A stretch of DNA of 64,000 bases. It comes from JAISGQ01 sp964500965 (GTDB lineage: Bacteria; Bacillota; Clostridia; Oscillospirales; Acutalibacteraceae). Position 1 is the first letter of the stretch. Each line of letters starts with the position of its first letter. Below are positions 35,404-44,650 of this stretch, in pieces. The notes below the pieces were generated by a model. That model did no database searches. It saw only the letters and a list, made by a program, of their open reading frames with translations, and was not told the origin of the DNA. The position numbers were made by a program, and so were the translations under genes. Location of the stretch: positions 1-64,000 of the forward strand of contig CAZCQZ010000004.1 of the NCBI GenBank assembly GCA_964500965.1, written 5' to 3'.

Positions 35404-36477
35404 ATGGATTATGCGGTAATGGAAACTCAATTAAGCGGAGAGTATCGCGAGGTATTTTCAAAGGCAGTGCTTTACAGCACCATGAAAAGCATACCGGAGG
35501 ACATATGCGATGACAAATTGGGTGAGCTTTACGACCTGCTCATCACCGCCGAAAACGAGAATAAGCCTGTACAGAAGCTCATCGGCAGAGATGCAAATGG
35601 GTTTTACAGAGATTTCTTCGGAGACCTGACAGTGTGGGAGCGGCTTAAAGCAATCCCCAAAAGCATTTACGGTACGGCGTGGTTTATATTTATCATTGAA
35701 TGTATTGCATGGCTGTCCGAGGACGGTGCTTTTAAAAACTTTTTTACCCTCAAATCGGATATTTCCGGATATGGAATAGGACTGATTATATCGGTGCTGA
35801 TGTACTTTATTGCAAGCTCGATTTTTGCACCGCTCCTGCTTAAACAGAAAAAGAACAAAAACGGTATCGTCTGGTACATTCTGGTTCTTGTACTTTTCGT
35901 ACTGCTGGTAGGGCTTGGAGTTTACTTTTTCGGTGATTATTCCGTGCTTGTTCCCATTCATTCTCTTATTATTTCAAGCGGATTTTATATTCTTGTCTAC
36001 ATTATTGTGCGTTCGATATGGAGACTTAAAAACTACGGCTCTCTGAGGAATACCAGAAAGCAGCTTGAGCAGAGCAGTTATTACAAAAACCTCGAAAACA
36101 AGGACATAGAGAATGCGATTTTGAAAGGCTGGAAGTGGCGTTATGAAAAGCTTTTAAAGAGGGGCAAGGTAACAGAGGAGAGTTTTTTGAAAAAGCTTCA
36201 GGACGAGGAAAAGTTTACCGAAAAGTTTATAGGTGCAGGTATTCCCACACTGTTTGTTCTGCTCACTGCCGTTGCCGTGGTTGAAACTGCCTTGACAAGC
36301 ACCTGGTACGATACGTTGACTTTTGCAATCATCATATGCGTTATTGAATTTTTCATCGGACGCTGTACTTTGCGCAGTGAGAAAAAGCAATCGGCAATAA
36401 GAAGTCGCATACTTGACGACTGCGAAAGCAAAGGTATAACACTGCCTGCCTACATTTCCGAAAGGCTCGGAGAGTAA
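35404..36477 (+). CDS. Membrane protein partner of PadR regulator (DUF1048/DUF1129-like)
   Basis: The 357-residue protein has a soluble N-terminal helical region (about 1-85), then at least six hydrophobic helices (about 95-115, 125-145, 158-178, 183-205, 280-300 and 303-320) with a charged cytoplasmic loop (about 210-265). Small PadR plus membrane protein operons are common in Firmicutes. It starts 15 bases after padR with AAGGAG. No transport motif is visible and I assign no function. The family name is my best guess from context. Confidence 0.7.
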   Translation: MDYAVMETQLSGEYREVFSKAVLYSTMKSIPEDICDDKLGELYDLLITAENENKPVQKLIGRDANGFYRDFFGDLTVWERLKAIPKSIYGTAWFIFIIECIAWLSEDGAFKNFFTLKSDISGYGIGLIISVLMYFIASSIFAPLLLKQKKNKNGIVWYILVLVLFVLLVGLGVYFFGDYSVLVPIHSLIISSGFYILVYIIVRSIWRLKNYGSLRNTRKQLEQSSYYKNLENKDIENAILKGWKWRYEKLLKRGKVTEESFLKKLQDEEKFTEKFIGAGIPTLFVLLTAVAVVETALTSTWYDTLTFAIIICVIEFFIGRCTLRSEKKQSAIRSRILDDCESKGITLPAYISERLGE

Positions 36478-36528
36478 TACTTAATAAAAATATTCAGCGA
36501 TAAATTTCGACTTTTCAAAAACAATCTT

Positions 36529-36633
36529 ATACTAATTTCAAATAAGACGTATGGCATAAAAATCCTTCGCGTCAGTCAAAAAGCAAGACTTTCCGCTCGG
36601 ATTTTTATTGACTTTCTAATTTGAAATAAGTAT
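36529..36633 (-). repeat. MITE-like palindromic element, copy 1
   Basis: This 105-base element has imperfect terminal inverted repeats of about 18 bases (ATACTTATTTCAAATTAG and ATACTAATTTCAAATAAG) and inner AAAAATCC/GGATTTTT pairing. It is identical, in reverse orientation, to copy 2 at 50556. It encodes nothing. Confidence 0.85.
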
Positions 36634-36654
36634 TATACCGCTGTTTAATAAAAC

Positions 36655-36686
36655 AAGCCGCCATGTGCTGATGCGCATGGCGGCTT
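36655..36686 (-). terminator. Terminator of pepF
   Basis: Arms AAGCCGCCATG and complement with a ten-base loop; on the minus strand it is followed by a T-rich stretch (TGTTTTATT). Confidence 0.8.
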
Positions 36687-36705
36687 CATTATTTCAGTCT
36701 GAATA

Positions 36706-38493
36706 TTAAAGGGTTTCCATAAGCTTTTCAAGCTCATCGAGAGTTTCCTCAAAGACCTTCATTGCATTGCCGACAGCATCGGGCTTAGTCAGGTCAACGC
36801 CTGCGATTTTAAGCTCCTCAAGAGGATAATCGCTGCCGCCGGTGGAAAGGAACTTGAGGTAATTATCCGCATTGCCGGTGGAAAGAATGTTATCGGCGAT
36901 TGAAACTGCGGCGGAGAATCCGGTTGCATACTGATAGACGTAGAAGCAACGGTAGAAATGGGGGATATAGGACCACTCGTAATCGACCATTTCGGGAACT
37001 TCCGCGCCGTCATAGTAGAGGCATTCAAGCTCTCTGTAAAGCTTGTTGAGAGTTTCGCCGGTAAGAGGAGTGCCTGCTTCGGCAAGCTCATGAGCTTTCT
37101 TTTCAAATTCCGCAAAAAGGGTCTGGCGGAAAACGGTGGTACGGAAGCCCTCAAGGAAGTGGTTGAGCAGATAAGCCTTTTTCTTCGGGTCGGTTTCCTT
37201 GTTGAGCATATACTTTGCCAGAAGCACTTCGTTAACGGTAGATGCAACCTCGGCAACGGTTATTTTGTAATCGCTGTTGATGTATTCCTGAGCCTTTGCG
37301 GACTTATAGCTGTGCATTGCATGGCCCAGCTCATGGGCGATGGTGGAAACATCGTCAAAGGTTTCGGTGTAGTTAAGGAGTACATAGGGGTGTACGCCGT
37401 AGATGCCGCAGGAGAACGCACCGGAGGTCTTGCCCTTGTTCTCGTAAACGTCCATCCACTTGTTGTCATAGGCTTCGTCAAGAAGCTTTCCGTATTCTTC
37501 GCCAAGAGGTGCAAGAGCGTTTTTGATAATCTCTCTGCTTTCCTCAAAGGTGAACTTCATTTCGACGTCCTCGACCATAGGGACGTACATATCGTACATA
37601 TCTATTTTCTCAAGACCGAGAACCTTTTTTCTAAGCTCGATGTAACGCTTCATAGTCGGCAGAGCGTTGTGAACGGCTTCAATAAGGCTGTCGTACACGG
37701 AAACGGGAACGTTGTTGCCGAAAAGCGCACTTTCGCAGGCGGAGCTGTATCCTCTGACTTTGGAACGGAAAATGGTGGACTTGATTTCGCCGGCATAGTT
37801 TGCGGCGATGGTGTTGTTGAACTTCTTGTAAGTGCCGAACATCGCATTAAATGCAGCGTCGCGGACTTCCTTTGATTTGCTTATTCTGAAAACGCCGAAG
37901 TTGCCGCTGGTGAGCTGGACATCGTTGCCCTCCTCGTCTTTAATGACGGGAAGCTCCATATCAACATCGGTGAGAGCATCGTAAACATTGGAGGGAGTGC
38001 CGGTGAAATCGCTCATCATAGCCATGATTTTTTCGGTTTTTGCATCAAGGGTATGAGGTCTTGTTCTGGTAATATCGGCAACCATCTGCTTGTAAAGAGC
38101 AAGCTTTTTGTTGCTCATGAATTTGTTGAGCTTCTTTTCGGGGATAGCGAGGATTTCGGGGCTGATGAATGCGCAGGCAGAAGAAACCTGAACGAACAGC
38201 ATTGTTGCCTTGCCGTCCATTTCAAGATGCTTGGGGTCACTGGCATCTGCGGATTTGTGAAGCATTGCGTAGATATACACAAGCTCCGTTCTGCGGGATA
38301 TTTCGGCAAGAAAGTCACTGGCTTCTTTCAGGGTTTTAACGTTTTTGCCCAGCTTGCCCTCATAGGACGCGATTTTGGGTATCTCCTGAGCTATGGCATT
38401 AAGTTCGGCTTCCCACGCCTCGTCGCTTTCAAAGATGTCGGTGAAATCCCACTGATAAGCGGAATCCATCTCCTTGCGGTTTTTAAGTTCCAT
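36706..38493 (-). CDS. pepF: Oligoendopeptidase F
   Basis: PepF is a cytosolic M3 family zinc peptidase that cleaves short peptides. The 595-residue product has the usual length and the active-site motif TIAHELGHAMHS near residue 380, with the third zinc ligand in the following EVASTVNEVLLAKYM segment. The ATG at 38493 has AGGAGG nine bases upstream; longer in-frame versions start before the promoter and can be excluded. Monocistronic. Confidence 0.96.
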   Translation of the reverse strand: MELKNRKEMDSAYQWDFTDIFESDEAWEAELNAIAQEIPKIASYEGKLGKNVKTLKEASDFLAEISRRTELVYIYAMLHKSADASDPKHLEMDGKATMLFVQVSSACAFISPEILAIPEKKLNKFMSNKKLALYKQMVADITRTRPHTLDAKTEKIMAMMSDFTGTPSNVYDALTDVDMELPVIKDEEGNDVQLTSGNFGVFRISKSKEVRDAAFNAMFGTYKKFNNTIAANYAGEIKSTIFRSKVRGYSSACESALFGNNVPVSVYDSLIEAVHNALPTMKRYIELRKKVLGLEKIDMYDMYVPMVEDVEMKFTFEESREIIKNALAPLGEEYGKLLDEAYDNKWMDVYENKGKTSGAFSCGIYGVHPYVLLNYTETFDDVSTIAHELGHAMHSYKSAKAQEYINSDYKITVAEVASTVNEVLLAKYMLNKETDPKKKAYLLNHFLEGFRTTVFRQTLFAEFEKKAHELAEAGTPLTGETLNKLYRELECLYYDGAEVPEMVDYEWSYIPHFYRCFYVYQYATGFSAAVSIADNILSTGNADNYLKFLSTGGSDYPLEELKIAGVDLTKPDAVGNAMKVFEETLDELEKLMETL

Positions 38494-38536
38494 GATTTTA
38501 ACCTCCTGAATGTTTTCGGTTATTATTGTCGGAATA

Positions 38537-38565
38537 ATTATACTCTTTCCTGATAAATATGTCAA
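38537..38565 (-). promoter_or_regulatory. Consensus promoter of pepF
   Basis: On the minus strand TTGACA and TATAAT, 17 bases apart, form a perfect sigma-A promoter. Confidence 0.85.
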
Positions 38566-38679
38566 TCGTACCCAAATGGGAATCTTGAAAAGCCGGTGTA
38601 CATGTGCTATCATATGCAATAGGAAACGGCAGTGAAAGGGAAAGCTTTATTACATTGTTAAAATAGGGAGGTCTGTGCA

Positions 38680-39153
38680 ATGTCAATGCTGGGGACTGAC
38701 CGCCTGTGTCAGATAGGTATAGTGGTTTCCGATATTGAGGCGAAGAAAAAAGAATGGGCAAAGCTGCTCGGCGTTGAAGTGCCGCCCACGTGGACAGGGG
38801 GAGAATTTGAGACAACTCAGGTCAATTACAGGGGTGCTCCTGCCCCCGATGCGACCTGCCTGCTCACCTTTTTCAATCTCTCAAACGGCTTGCAGATTGA
38901 GCTGATACAGCCCAGCGAAGCGCCGTCGGTGTGGAGAGATTTTCTGAATTGTCACGGCGACGGAATACATCACGTGGCATTTGCGGTAAACGGTCTGGGA
39001 GATAAGCTTATGACCTGTATGACCAACGGTATGAGCCTTGAGCAGTTCGGAGAATACGGCGACGGCTCAGGCAGATATGCTTATATGAACGCCGTTTCAA
39101 CGCTCGGCACATTTGTGGAGCTTCTTGAAAACGGAAGAAAGGAAGAAATGTAA
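38680..39153 (+). CDS. VOC (glyoxalase/epimerase-like) family protein
   Basis: The 157-residue protein has two beta-alpha-beta-beta-beta modules of the vicinal oxygen chelate fold. Metal ligands could include Glu in LQIELIQP and HHVAF (about residues 101-105). It resembles methylmalonyl-CoA epimerase, but no mutase or related genes are nearby and the first-module histidine is replaced (QIGIVV), so the function is open. It is followed by a phosphatase gene one base after its stop. Confidence 0.8.
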   Translation: MSMLGTDRLCQIGIVVSDIEAKKKEWAKLLGVEVPPTWTGGEFETTQVNYRGAPAPDATCLLTFFNLSNGLQIELIQPSEAPSVWRDFLNCHGDGIHHVAFAVNGLGDKLMTCMTNGMSLEQFGEYGDGSGRYAYMNAVSTLGTFVELLENGRKEEM

Positions 39154-39154
39154 A

Positions 39155-39898
39155 ATGAAAATTCTGCTTATACGTCATGCCGACCCGGACTATTCGATTG
39201 ATTCGCTGACCGAAAAGGGCTGGGAAGAAGCGGAGCAGCTTTCAAAACGGCTTTGCAAAGAGAATATAAACGCCTTTTACTGCTCGCCTATGGGCAGAGC
39301 AAAGGATACCTTGTCTCTTACCCTTAAAAAGCTCGGCAAGGAAGCGGAGATACTTCCCTGGGCGGAGGAATTTCATGCGTTCACGAAATTGCCCGATGAA
39401 GATAAGCTGCGCGACATTCCGTGGGATTATCCTCCCAGAGTGTGGACTGCCGTAGATGAGTTTCTGTCAATTGATACCTGGCTCAATAGCGGTATTATGC
39501 AGGTGGAATGCGACGGCATAAACCCAACCGAGCGGTATCCCATGGTCACAAAGGGGATTGACGAGCTGCTGCTCAGATACGGCTACAGAAAAGAGGGAAA
39601 GCATTTCACCGTTGACGGTGACGGCTCAAGAGATACCATAGTTATTATGTGTCATTTAGGCTCAGGCTGTGCTATTCTTTCATACCTGCTGAATATTTCC
39701 CCGGTGTTGCTCTGGCACGGCTTTGCGGCAGCGCCGTCATCGGTGACGACTATTTACACCGAGGAGAGGGAAAAGGGCTTCGTAAACTTCCGCGTCAACA
39801 GCTATGGCGATACCTCACATCTTTATGCGGCAAATATGAATCCGTCCTTTGCGGGAAGATTCTGCCAGCGATACTGTGACGAGTTTGAACGGCACTAA
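39155..39898 (+). CDS. Histidine phosphatase family protein
   Basis: The 247-residue protein has the catalytic RHG-like motif near its start (LLIRHADPDY), conserved FYCSPMGRAKDT, and the second histidine in IVIMCHLGSG. This is the phosphoglycerate-mutase-like superfamily, which dephosphorylates sugars or other small molecules. The first motif is RHAD rather than RHG, as in some broad-spectrum members. Start at ATG 39155, preceded by GGAAG in the end of the VOC gene. The pair forms an operon of unclear purpose. Confidence 0.85.
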   Translation: MKILLIRHADPDYSIDSLTEKGWEEAEQLSKRLCKENINAFYCSPMGRAKDTLSLTLKKLGKEAEILPWAEEFHAFTKLPDEDKLRDIPWDYPPRVWTAVDEFLSIDTWLNSGIMQVECDGINPTERYPMVTKGIDELLLRYGYRKEGKHFTVDGDGSRDTIVIMCHLGSGCAILSYLLNISPVLLWHGFAAAPSSVTTIYTEEREKGFVNFRVNSYGDTSHLYAANMNPSFAGRFCQRYCDEFERH

Positions 39899-39936
39899 TA
39901 CAATCGGTATAATTCACCGTAAATATTACGAAATAA

Positions 39937-39971
39937 AGGAGATGTAAAACGCAAGTTTTTTACATCTCCTT
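39937..39971. terminator. Bidirectional terminator
   Basis: Arms AAGGAGATGTAAAA and complement with a small CGCAAG loop lie between the convergent phosphatase and spoVAD genes. Confidence 0.85.
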
Positions 39972-39976
39972 GACTA

Positions 39977-40990
39977 TTACCCCAAATAGGAAAACTCGAT
40001 AGCATGAGCCACCGCAGGAATAGCTTCCCCCTGATAAGAGCTTGTGGGTGACATGAGCGCACCGGTTGCCACAAACAGCATTTTCTTGATTTCTCCCATT
40101 AAAAGCTTCGGCAGGAAGTAGCCACACAGAACGCTTGCGGAACAGCCACAGCCTGAGCCGCCTGCGTGAACGTCCTGGCCGTCTCGGTTGTAAATAAGCA
40201 TACCGCCGTCAGTCAGGCGGCTGCCGCAGTCGATGCCGTCCTTAGACAAAAGCTCCACCAGAATTTCATTGCCGACAAAGCCTAAATCGCCGGTCATGAT
40301 AACATCGTAAGAGTTCGGATTTCTGTGCCCCTCCGACAGCACGCGCTCTATTGTACTGCAAGCGGCAGGAGCCATGGCAGCTCCCATATTGTTGGGGTCT
40401 TTGATTCCGAAATCGTTAATTATGCCGGCACAGGCGGCGGTAATGCCAACGGGTGAGGATTTTTCATCGCCGCTTAAAATCACGGCACCTGAGCCGGTGA
40501 CAGTCCATTGCGCGGTAGGCGGTCGTTGACCGCCGTATTGCAGAGGCATACGGTACTGACGCTCCGCGGAGCAGAAATGTGACGAGGTTATAGCCGCGCA
40601 AATATCCGCACACCCGCCGGAAACAAACACAGAGGCGTTCATAAGAGTAGAAGCCATAGTTGAACAGGCACCGTACATTCCGATAAACGGAGCGCCGAGT
40701 GTCAGCAGACCAAAGGTAGAAGCGATACACTGGTTGAGCAAATCGCCGGAAAACAGCACGTCAAGGTCACTGCTTTTCAAATTGACCTTTTTAAGGGCAG
40801 TGGTAACTGCCTCAAGCTGAAGCCTGCTTTCCGCCTTTTCCCAGGAGTCCTCACCCAGAGTGTTGTCCTGATGTGTCAGGTCAAAGTATTTGCCTAAAGG
40901 CCCCTCACTTTCCTTTTTGCCGACTACCGCCGCACAGGAGAGCACACGGGGCGGATTTTCAAATTCAAATATTCCCTTTCCGATTTTCAT
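39977..40990 (-). CDS. spoVAD: Stage V sporulation protein AD
   Basis: SpoVAD has a thiolase-like fold and binds dipicolinic acid during its uptake into spores. The 337-residue product has the typical start (GKGIFEFENPPRVLSCAAVVGKKE), GACSTMASTLM around the former thiolase cysteine, and MTGDLGFVGNEIL. The ATG at 40990 overlaps the spoVAC stop by one base. No spoVAE follows: a terminator closes the unit directly. Confidence 0.95.
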   Translation of the reverse strand: MKIGKGIFEFENPPRVLSCAAVVGKKESEGPLGKYFDLTHQDNTLGEDSWEKAESRLQLEAVTTALKKVNLKSSDLDVLFSGDLLNQCIASTFGLLTLGAPFIGMYGACSTMASTLMNASVFVSGGCADICAAITSSHFCSAERQYRMPLQYGGQRPPTAQWTVTGSGAVILSGDEKSSPVGITAACAGIINDFGIKDPNNMGAAMAPAACSTIERVLSEGHRNPNSYDVIMTGDLGFVGNEILVELLSKDGIDCGSRLTDGGMLIYNRDGQDVHAGGSGCGCSASVLCGYFLPKLLMGEIKKMLFVATGALMSPTSSYQGEAIPAVAHAIEFSYLG

Positions 40991-41451
40991 TATGCGCCGC
41001 CTCCGAAAATCAGGGTGTACAGCCAGTAAATCAGCCCGTAAAGCACACTTGCGGAGAAGCCGAAGCACAAAACAGGACCGGCAATGGTAAATATTTTTGC
41101 ACCTATGCCGTAAACCTGTCCCTCCGGCTTAAACTCGATTGCAGGGGAAACAACGGAATTTGCAAAGCCGGTTATAGGCACAAGCGTACCTGCTCCGGCA
41201 ACCTTTGCGATTTTGTGGAACAGTCCCAAAGCGGTAAGAGCGGCGGCAAGGGCAATAAGCGTTGCGGAGGTAGCCGTACGCGCCTTCAAAAGCTCCAGCT
41301 TACATATATATTCGTAAAATTTCGTCATCAATTCACCGATAACGCATATAACGCCGCCTATCCAAAAGGCGTTGACATAGTTTTTGCCGCTCGGTGACGG
41401 CGGCGATTTTTCATCAGCCAGTCGGCTGTATTCTTCCGGAGATAAGTTCAC
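40990..41451 (-). CDS. spoVAC: Stage V sporulation protein AC
   Basis: SpoVAC is a mechanosensitive membrane channel involved in dipicolinic acid movement. The 153-residue product has the family core GLFHKIAKVAGAGTLVPITGFANSV-type segment (about 78-103) followed by IEFKPEGQVYGIGAKIF, distinguishing it from the related SpoVAE. Four membrane helices are seen. The start is taken as GTG at 41451, nine bases after AAAGGAT; a longer in-frame form reaching 41511 lacks such a site. Confidence 0.88.
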   Translation of the reverse strand: MNLSPEEYSRLADEKSPPSPSGKNYVNAFWIGGVICVIGELMTKFYEYICKLELLKARTATSATLIALAAALTALGLFHKIAKVAGAGTLVPITGFANSVVSPAIEFKPEGQVYGIGAKIFTIAGPVLCFGFSASVLYGLIYWLYTLIFGGGA

Positions 41452-41474
41452 ACACAGCACATCCTTTCTGCGAG

Positions 41475-41503
41475 TAGCTTGTGTAGAAAGCCGTGATTTA
41501 TGC
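41475..41503 (-). promoter_or_regulatory. Possible sigma-G promoter of spoVACD
   Basis: On the minus strand GCATA and CAAGCTA are 17 bases apart, near the forespore sigma-G pattern (GCATA and CATACTA). The -10 match is partial. Confidence 0.35.
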
Positions 41504-41557
41504 AACAACAAAGAGCATACAATGTTAAAGCGGTCAGAACGATTTAATAAATACCGT

Positions 41558-41622
41558 TTGACAAATAGCTAATTGTGTTTTAACATGATAATTGCTTTAA
41601 CGTGATGATGAATTAAAATGAT
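41558..41622 (+). promoter_or_regulatory. ABC transporter promoter with three direct repeats
   Basis: TTGACA (41558-41563) and TAACAT (41581-41586) are 17 bases apart. Overlapping and following the -10 are three direct repeats of the form TTAAMATGAT (41580, 41597 and 41613), 16-17 bases apart, a possible regulator site. Confidence 0.45.
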
Positions 41623-41730
41623 ATTTGTAAAAGCTCAATGAGTGTGCTTTGGGGCTTAATGAAATCATTAGCAGAAAGTACTAATACTATTAGCCTCCTG
41701 AAAATAAAATACAGCAAAGGGGCTGTAAAA

Positions 41731-42756
41731 ATGAACGGCTTTCAAAAAAATACGGGCATAGTAATATTATACATATCAATGGCGTTATTTTTGACGCTTT
41801 CGATACCTGTAATCAGCGGTATCAGTGGCGCACAGTCGATAAACGGTTTTCTGTCGGAGAATGCGGTCAATATTGAAATTGTTTCTCAAAACGAAGTCAG
41901 CCCGTTTTTATACGGTGATATGATTGAATTTATAGCTTCGACTTCTGACATTGTATTGATTCGGGAAAACGATTTTGAAAATTCAATCGAAATTTATTAT
42001 AGCAATGAAGAAAAGCTGTCAGGAATATATAAGGTCGTAAGCGGAAGCGATTTTTCGGCGGTTGAAATTAAAACAGGAAAGCACAGCGCACTGGTTTCTT
42101 CGAGCTACCATGTTATAGATAAATCCGCAAAGTATTTTCACAGAAACAGCTATTATCAAATAATAGGGACTATTGACGGTTGTGAATACGACTGTATTAC
42201 ACCGCTGATGACATCACTCAATGATGAAAGGGAACAGGCAGTGTCTATGACTATGCTGATGGATTGTGGGAGCAATACAGCCGTAGTAGCAGAACAGCTG
42301 GAGGAATATGTGCATGGAATCGACAGTACTGCAAATATGTCTGTAAGCTCATTGTCGCAAAAATCCGAATCGGTAATTGTTGATACGGGAATGATAGTAA
42401 TAATATTTCTGTCATTACTGTTGGTTGTACTTCTCTGCCTGGAAAGTGTAGCCGAGCAATGGGTTTACACGCTGAAAAAGGAAATGCTTGTCAGATTGAT
42501 GGTCGGTGCAACAAAAACCTCCGTAATTAGAAAATATTTACTGAAGCTTATCTCGGTAACAACAGCTTCAAGCCTGATTGGCGTCATTTCCGCTGTTGCA
42601 ATAATCGGCAGTAAAATACTCGGAATCGGCATGAATCGTATTTCAGCGCCGTATGCGATATTGGCATTTGCGGTATTGATAATCGCTAATCTGCTGGGAT
42701 TACTTGAGGCGTATTTTCACATAAAGAGTTTACTGTCAGATAAAAAAGTATTATAG
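41731..42756 (+). CDS. ABC transporter permease, FtsX/MacB-like (first)
   Basis: The 341-residue protein has the MacB/FtsX topology: one N-terminal helix (about 10-30), an outer domain (about 35-220) and three C-terminal helices (about 220-245, 275-300, 305-330). The cytoplasmic loop LVRLMVGATKTSVIRKYLLK is typical of the coupling region. The ATG follows AAAGGGG. With the next two genes it forms a mechanotransmission-type transporter, a class used to export peptides or sense antimicrobials. No peptide precursor gene is seen nearby. The segment is AT-richer than its neighbours. Confidence 0.8.
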   Translation: MNGFQKNTGIVILYISMALFLTLSIPVISGISGAQSINGFLSENAVNIEIVSQNEVSPFLYGDMIEFIASTSDIVLIRENDFENSIEIYYSNEEKLSGIYKVVSGSDFSAVEIKTGKHSALVSSSYHVIDKSAKYFHRNSYYQIIGTIDGCEYDCITPLMTSLNDEREQAVSMTMLMDCGSNTAVVAEQLEEYVHGIDSTANMSVSSLSQKSESVIVDTGMIVIIFLSLLLVVLLCLESVAEQWVYTLKKEMLVRLMVGATKTSVIRKYLLKLISVTTASSLIGVISAVAIIGSKILGIGMNRISAPYAILAFAVLIIANLLGLLEAYFHIKSLLSDKKVL

Positions 42757-42772
42757 ATTGAGGAGGTAAAAA

Positions 42773-43900
42773 ATGCTTGCACAGCTTAAATATGCCTATA
42801 TGGATATAATCGAGAATAAACGTTTTTACATAACTCAATTCGTTTTATGCTTGACAACATTTGTACTGTTGGGTTACTGTATTTCAACATATAGTGATTT
42901 GACCGATATGAAAAACACCCTATCAAGACTTATAAACGAAGATGACACTTATATAATCAGCGATGTAACAGATGCGGATACATATATAAATAAAATTGCG
43001 AAAAACGAGAACAGAGAACGGTTGTATGAGCTTTTTCTCTTTATTGGGCAGTATCGGCATTACAGAGTGTCGTATATCGGGAGTGTATACGATGAAGCGA
43101 TAGGAGATGTTGATGTTGTTACAATGGACGAAAATGCAATGGATATTTTTGAAATAGGTTTTTTATCTGAGGAAAATACGGAGACTTTTTTGAAAGGAGA
43201 GTATGGGGGATATATTCCGGTTGCAATTGGTTATGAATTGAGAAATGTATATAAAATCGGAGACACGATAGCTGACTGTTATAAGGTTGTCGGAGTCCTC
43301 AAAAAAGATTCGTTTTATTTAAAACCCTCATTTTCGCCTGACATACTGACGCTTAATAAAAGCATTCTGTGTATAAGCGTTATAAACAGCTCATCGGGGA
43401 TATATGAGTTGAATACAGCAATTACCAACACCCATATTATTACCGATGATGTCAATGACCTCTATGAAATAGTAAATAAATCAAGTGAGCTTGGTTTATA
43501 TTCATTGCAATTTACAAGTGTTTCTCATCAGATTGACGGAGTATTTGAGCAGGAGCTTAAAGGAGTAAGGTATGCATTGGTATTTATTGTTATGTCAATT
43601 GCATTGAGTGTGGTTTGTATGGCGTCGGCGATGCTGGTGTATGTTCAGAAGCATATGAGAGAATTTGCGATACATTTTATGTACGGCGCGACATATTTTT
43701 CGATAAATCTCAGAATGTTTTTTCAAATTTGCGCAATGTATCTTTTAGCGTGCCTGATAGCGTGCATTATTTATGCCGATACTTCGGTGATGTTATATTT
43801 GTTGCTGATTTTTTTAATACTGACAATAGCTGTTTTGACGATTCCTGTTATCAGCCTGCGCAGGAACGGAATAACAAAGCTGTTGAGAAGGAGTGAATGA
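42773..43900 (+). CDS. ABC transporter permease, FtsX/MacB-like (second)
   Basis: The 375-residue protein has the same four-helix plan as the upstream permease, with an N-terminal helix (about 17-36), an outer domain of about 230 residues and three C-terminal helices (about 267-290, 315-335, 340-358). The two permeases probably form a heterodimer. GAGGAGG precedes the ATG. The ATPase gene starts three bases after its stop. Confidence 0.8.
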   Translation: MLAQLKYAYMDIIENKRFYITQFVLCLTTFVLLGYCISTYSDLTDMKNTLSRLINEDDTYIISDVTDADTYINKIAKNENRERLYELFLFIGQYRHYRVSYIGSVYDEAIGDVDVVTMDENAMDIFEIGFLSEENTETFLKGEYGGYIPVAIGYELRNVYKIGDTIADCYKVVGVLKKDSFYLKPSFSPDILTLNKSILCISVINSSSGIYELNTAITNTHIITDDVNDLYEIVNKSSELGLYSLQFTSVSHQIDGVFEQELKGVRYALVFIVMSIALSVVCMASAMLVYVQKHMREFAIHFMYGATYFSINLRMFFQICAMYLLACLIACIIYADTSVMLYLLLIFLILTIAVLTIPVISLRRNGITKLLRRSE

Positions 43901-43903
43901 CAG

Positions 43904-44581
43904 GTGATAGAACTGAGAAATTTGACCAAGGTTTACGACGGTGAAGAAGAAGCTGTAGTGCATGCCTTAAACGGCGTAAATTTATCGGTAGGGTCGGGAG
44001 AAATGGTAGCTGTAATGGGCGCGTCCGGCTCAGGGAAATCAACATTGCTGAATATAATTGGCTGCCTTGACAAAAGGACGAGAGGAGAATATCTGTTAAA
44101 TGGCAGGGCTGTAGATGATTTTAACAGTTCGGAGCTGGCAAGGATACGAAACAGTACATTCGGTTATGTTATGCAGGACTTTGCGATTATAGAAGATTGG
44201 AACGTATTTGAAAATGTGACAATTCCGCTGGCATATAGTAAAGACAAAAAAATCAAAGCGGCAAACGTTGACGAATTGCTTGAAAAGCTGGGGATATATG
44301 AGAAAAAATATACATTGGCTCGAAAACTTTCGGGCGGTCAACGGCAACGAACGGCAATTGCAAGGGCACTTGTTAATAATCCGCAAATTATTCTTGCAGA
44401 CGAGCCGACGGGTGCATTGGACAAGAGTACGGGATTAGAGGTTATGAAAATACTATCAGATGTAAATAAGCAGGGAAAAACAGTGATTATTGTTACACAT
44501 GATTTGGATATTGCAAGAATGTGTAATAGAATTGTTTACATTACAGACGGCATAATTACAAAGGAAGAAATCCTCCGATAG
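43904..44581 (+). CDS. ABC transporter ATPase, LolD/MacB type
   Basis: The 225-residue protein has Walker A GASGSGKST, the Q-loop YVMQDF, signature LSGGQRQR, Walker B ILADEPTGALD and the switch histidine in VTHDL. It is close to the LolD/MacB/BceA group. The GTG start at 43904 is preceded by AAGGAGTG. It powers the two permeases encoded before it. A terminator follows. Confidence 0.93.
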   Translation: MIELRNLTKVYDGEEEAVVHALNGVNLSVGSGEMVAVMGASGSGKSTLLNIIGCLDKRTRGEYLLNGRAVDDFNSSELARIRNSTFGYVMQDFAIIEDWNVFENVTIPLAYSKDKKIKAANVDELLEKLGIYEKKYTLARKLSGGQRQRTAIARALVNNPQIILADEPTGALDKSTGLEVMKILSDVNKQGKTVIIVTHDLDIARMCNRIVYITDGIITKEEILR

Positions 44582-44598
44582 CACTATTTGATAAAAAC

Positions 44599-44637
44599 AA
44601 AAGCGTGGCAGCAAAAACTTTTTACTGCCACGCTTTT
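44599..44637. terminator. Bidirectional terminator
   Basis: Arms AAAAGCGTGGCAG and complement lie between the convergent ABC transporter and GH95 genes. Confidence 0.85.
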
Positions 44638-44650
44638 AATTTTGCACATA

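Noticed and set aside
38680..39898. Methylmalonyl-CoA pathway unit
   Set aside because: The VOC protein resembles an epimerase, but a usual metal histidine is missing and its partner is a histidine phosphatase, with no mutase nearby.
40990..41451. SpoVAE assignment
   Set aside because: SpoVAC and SpoVAE are related, but the IEFKPEGQVYGIGAKIF segment and position before spoVAD fit SpoVAC.
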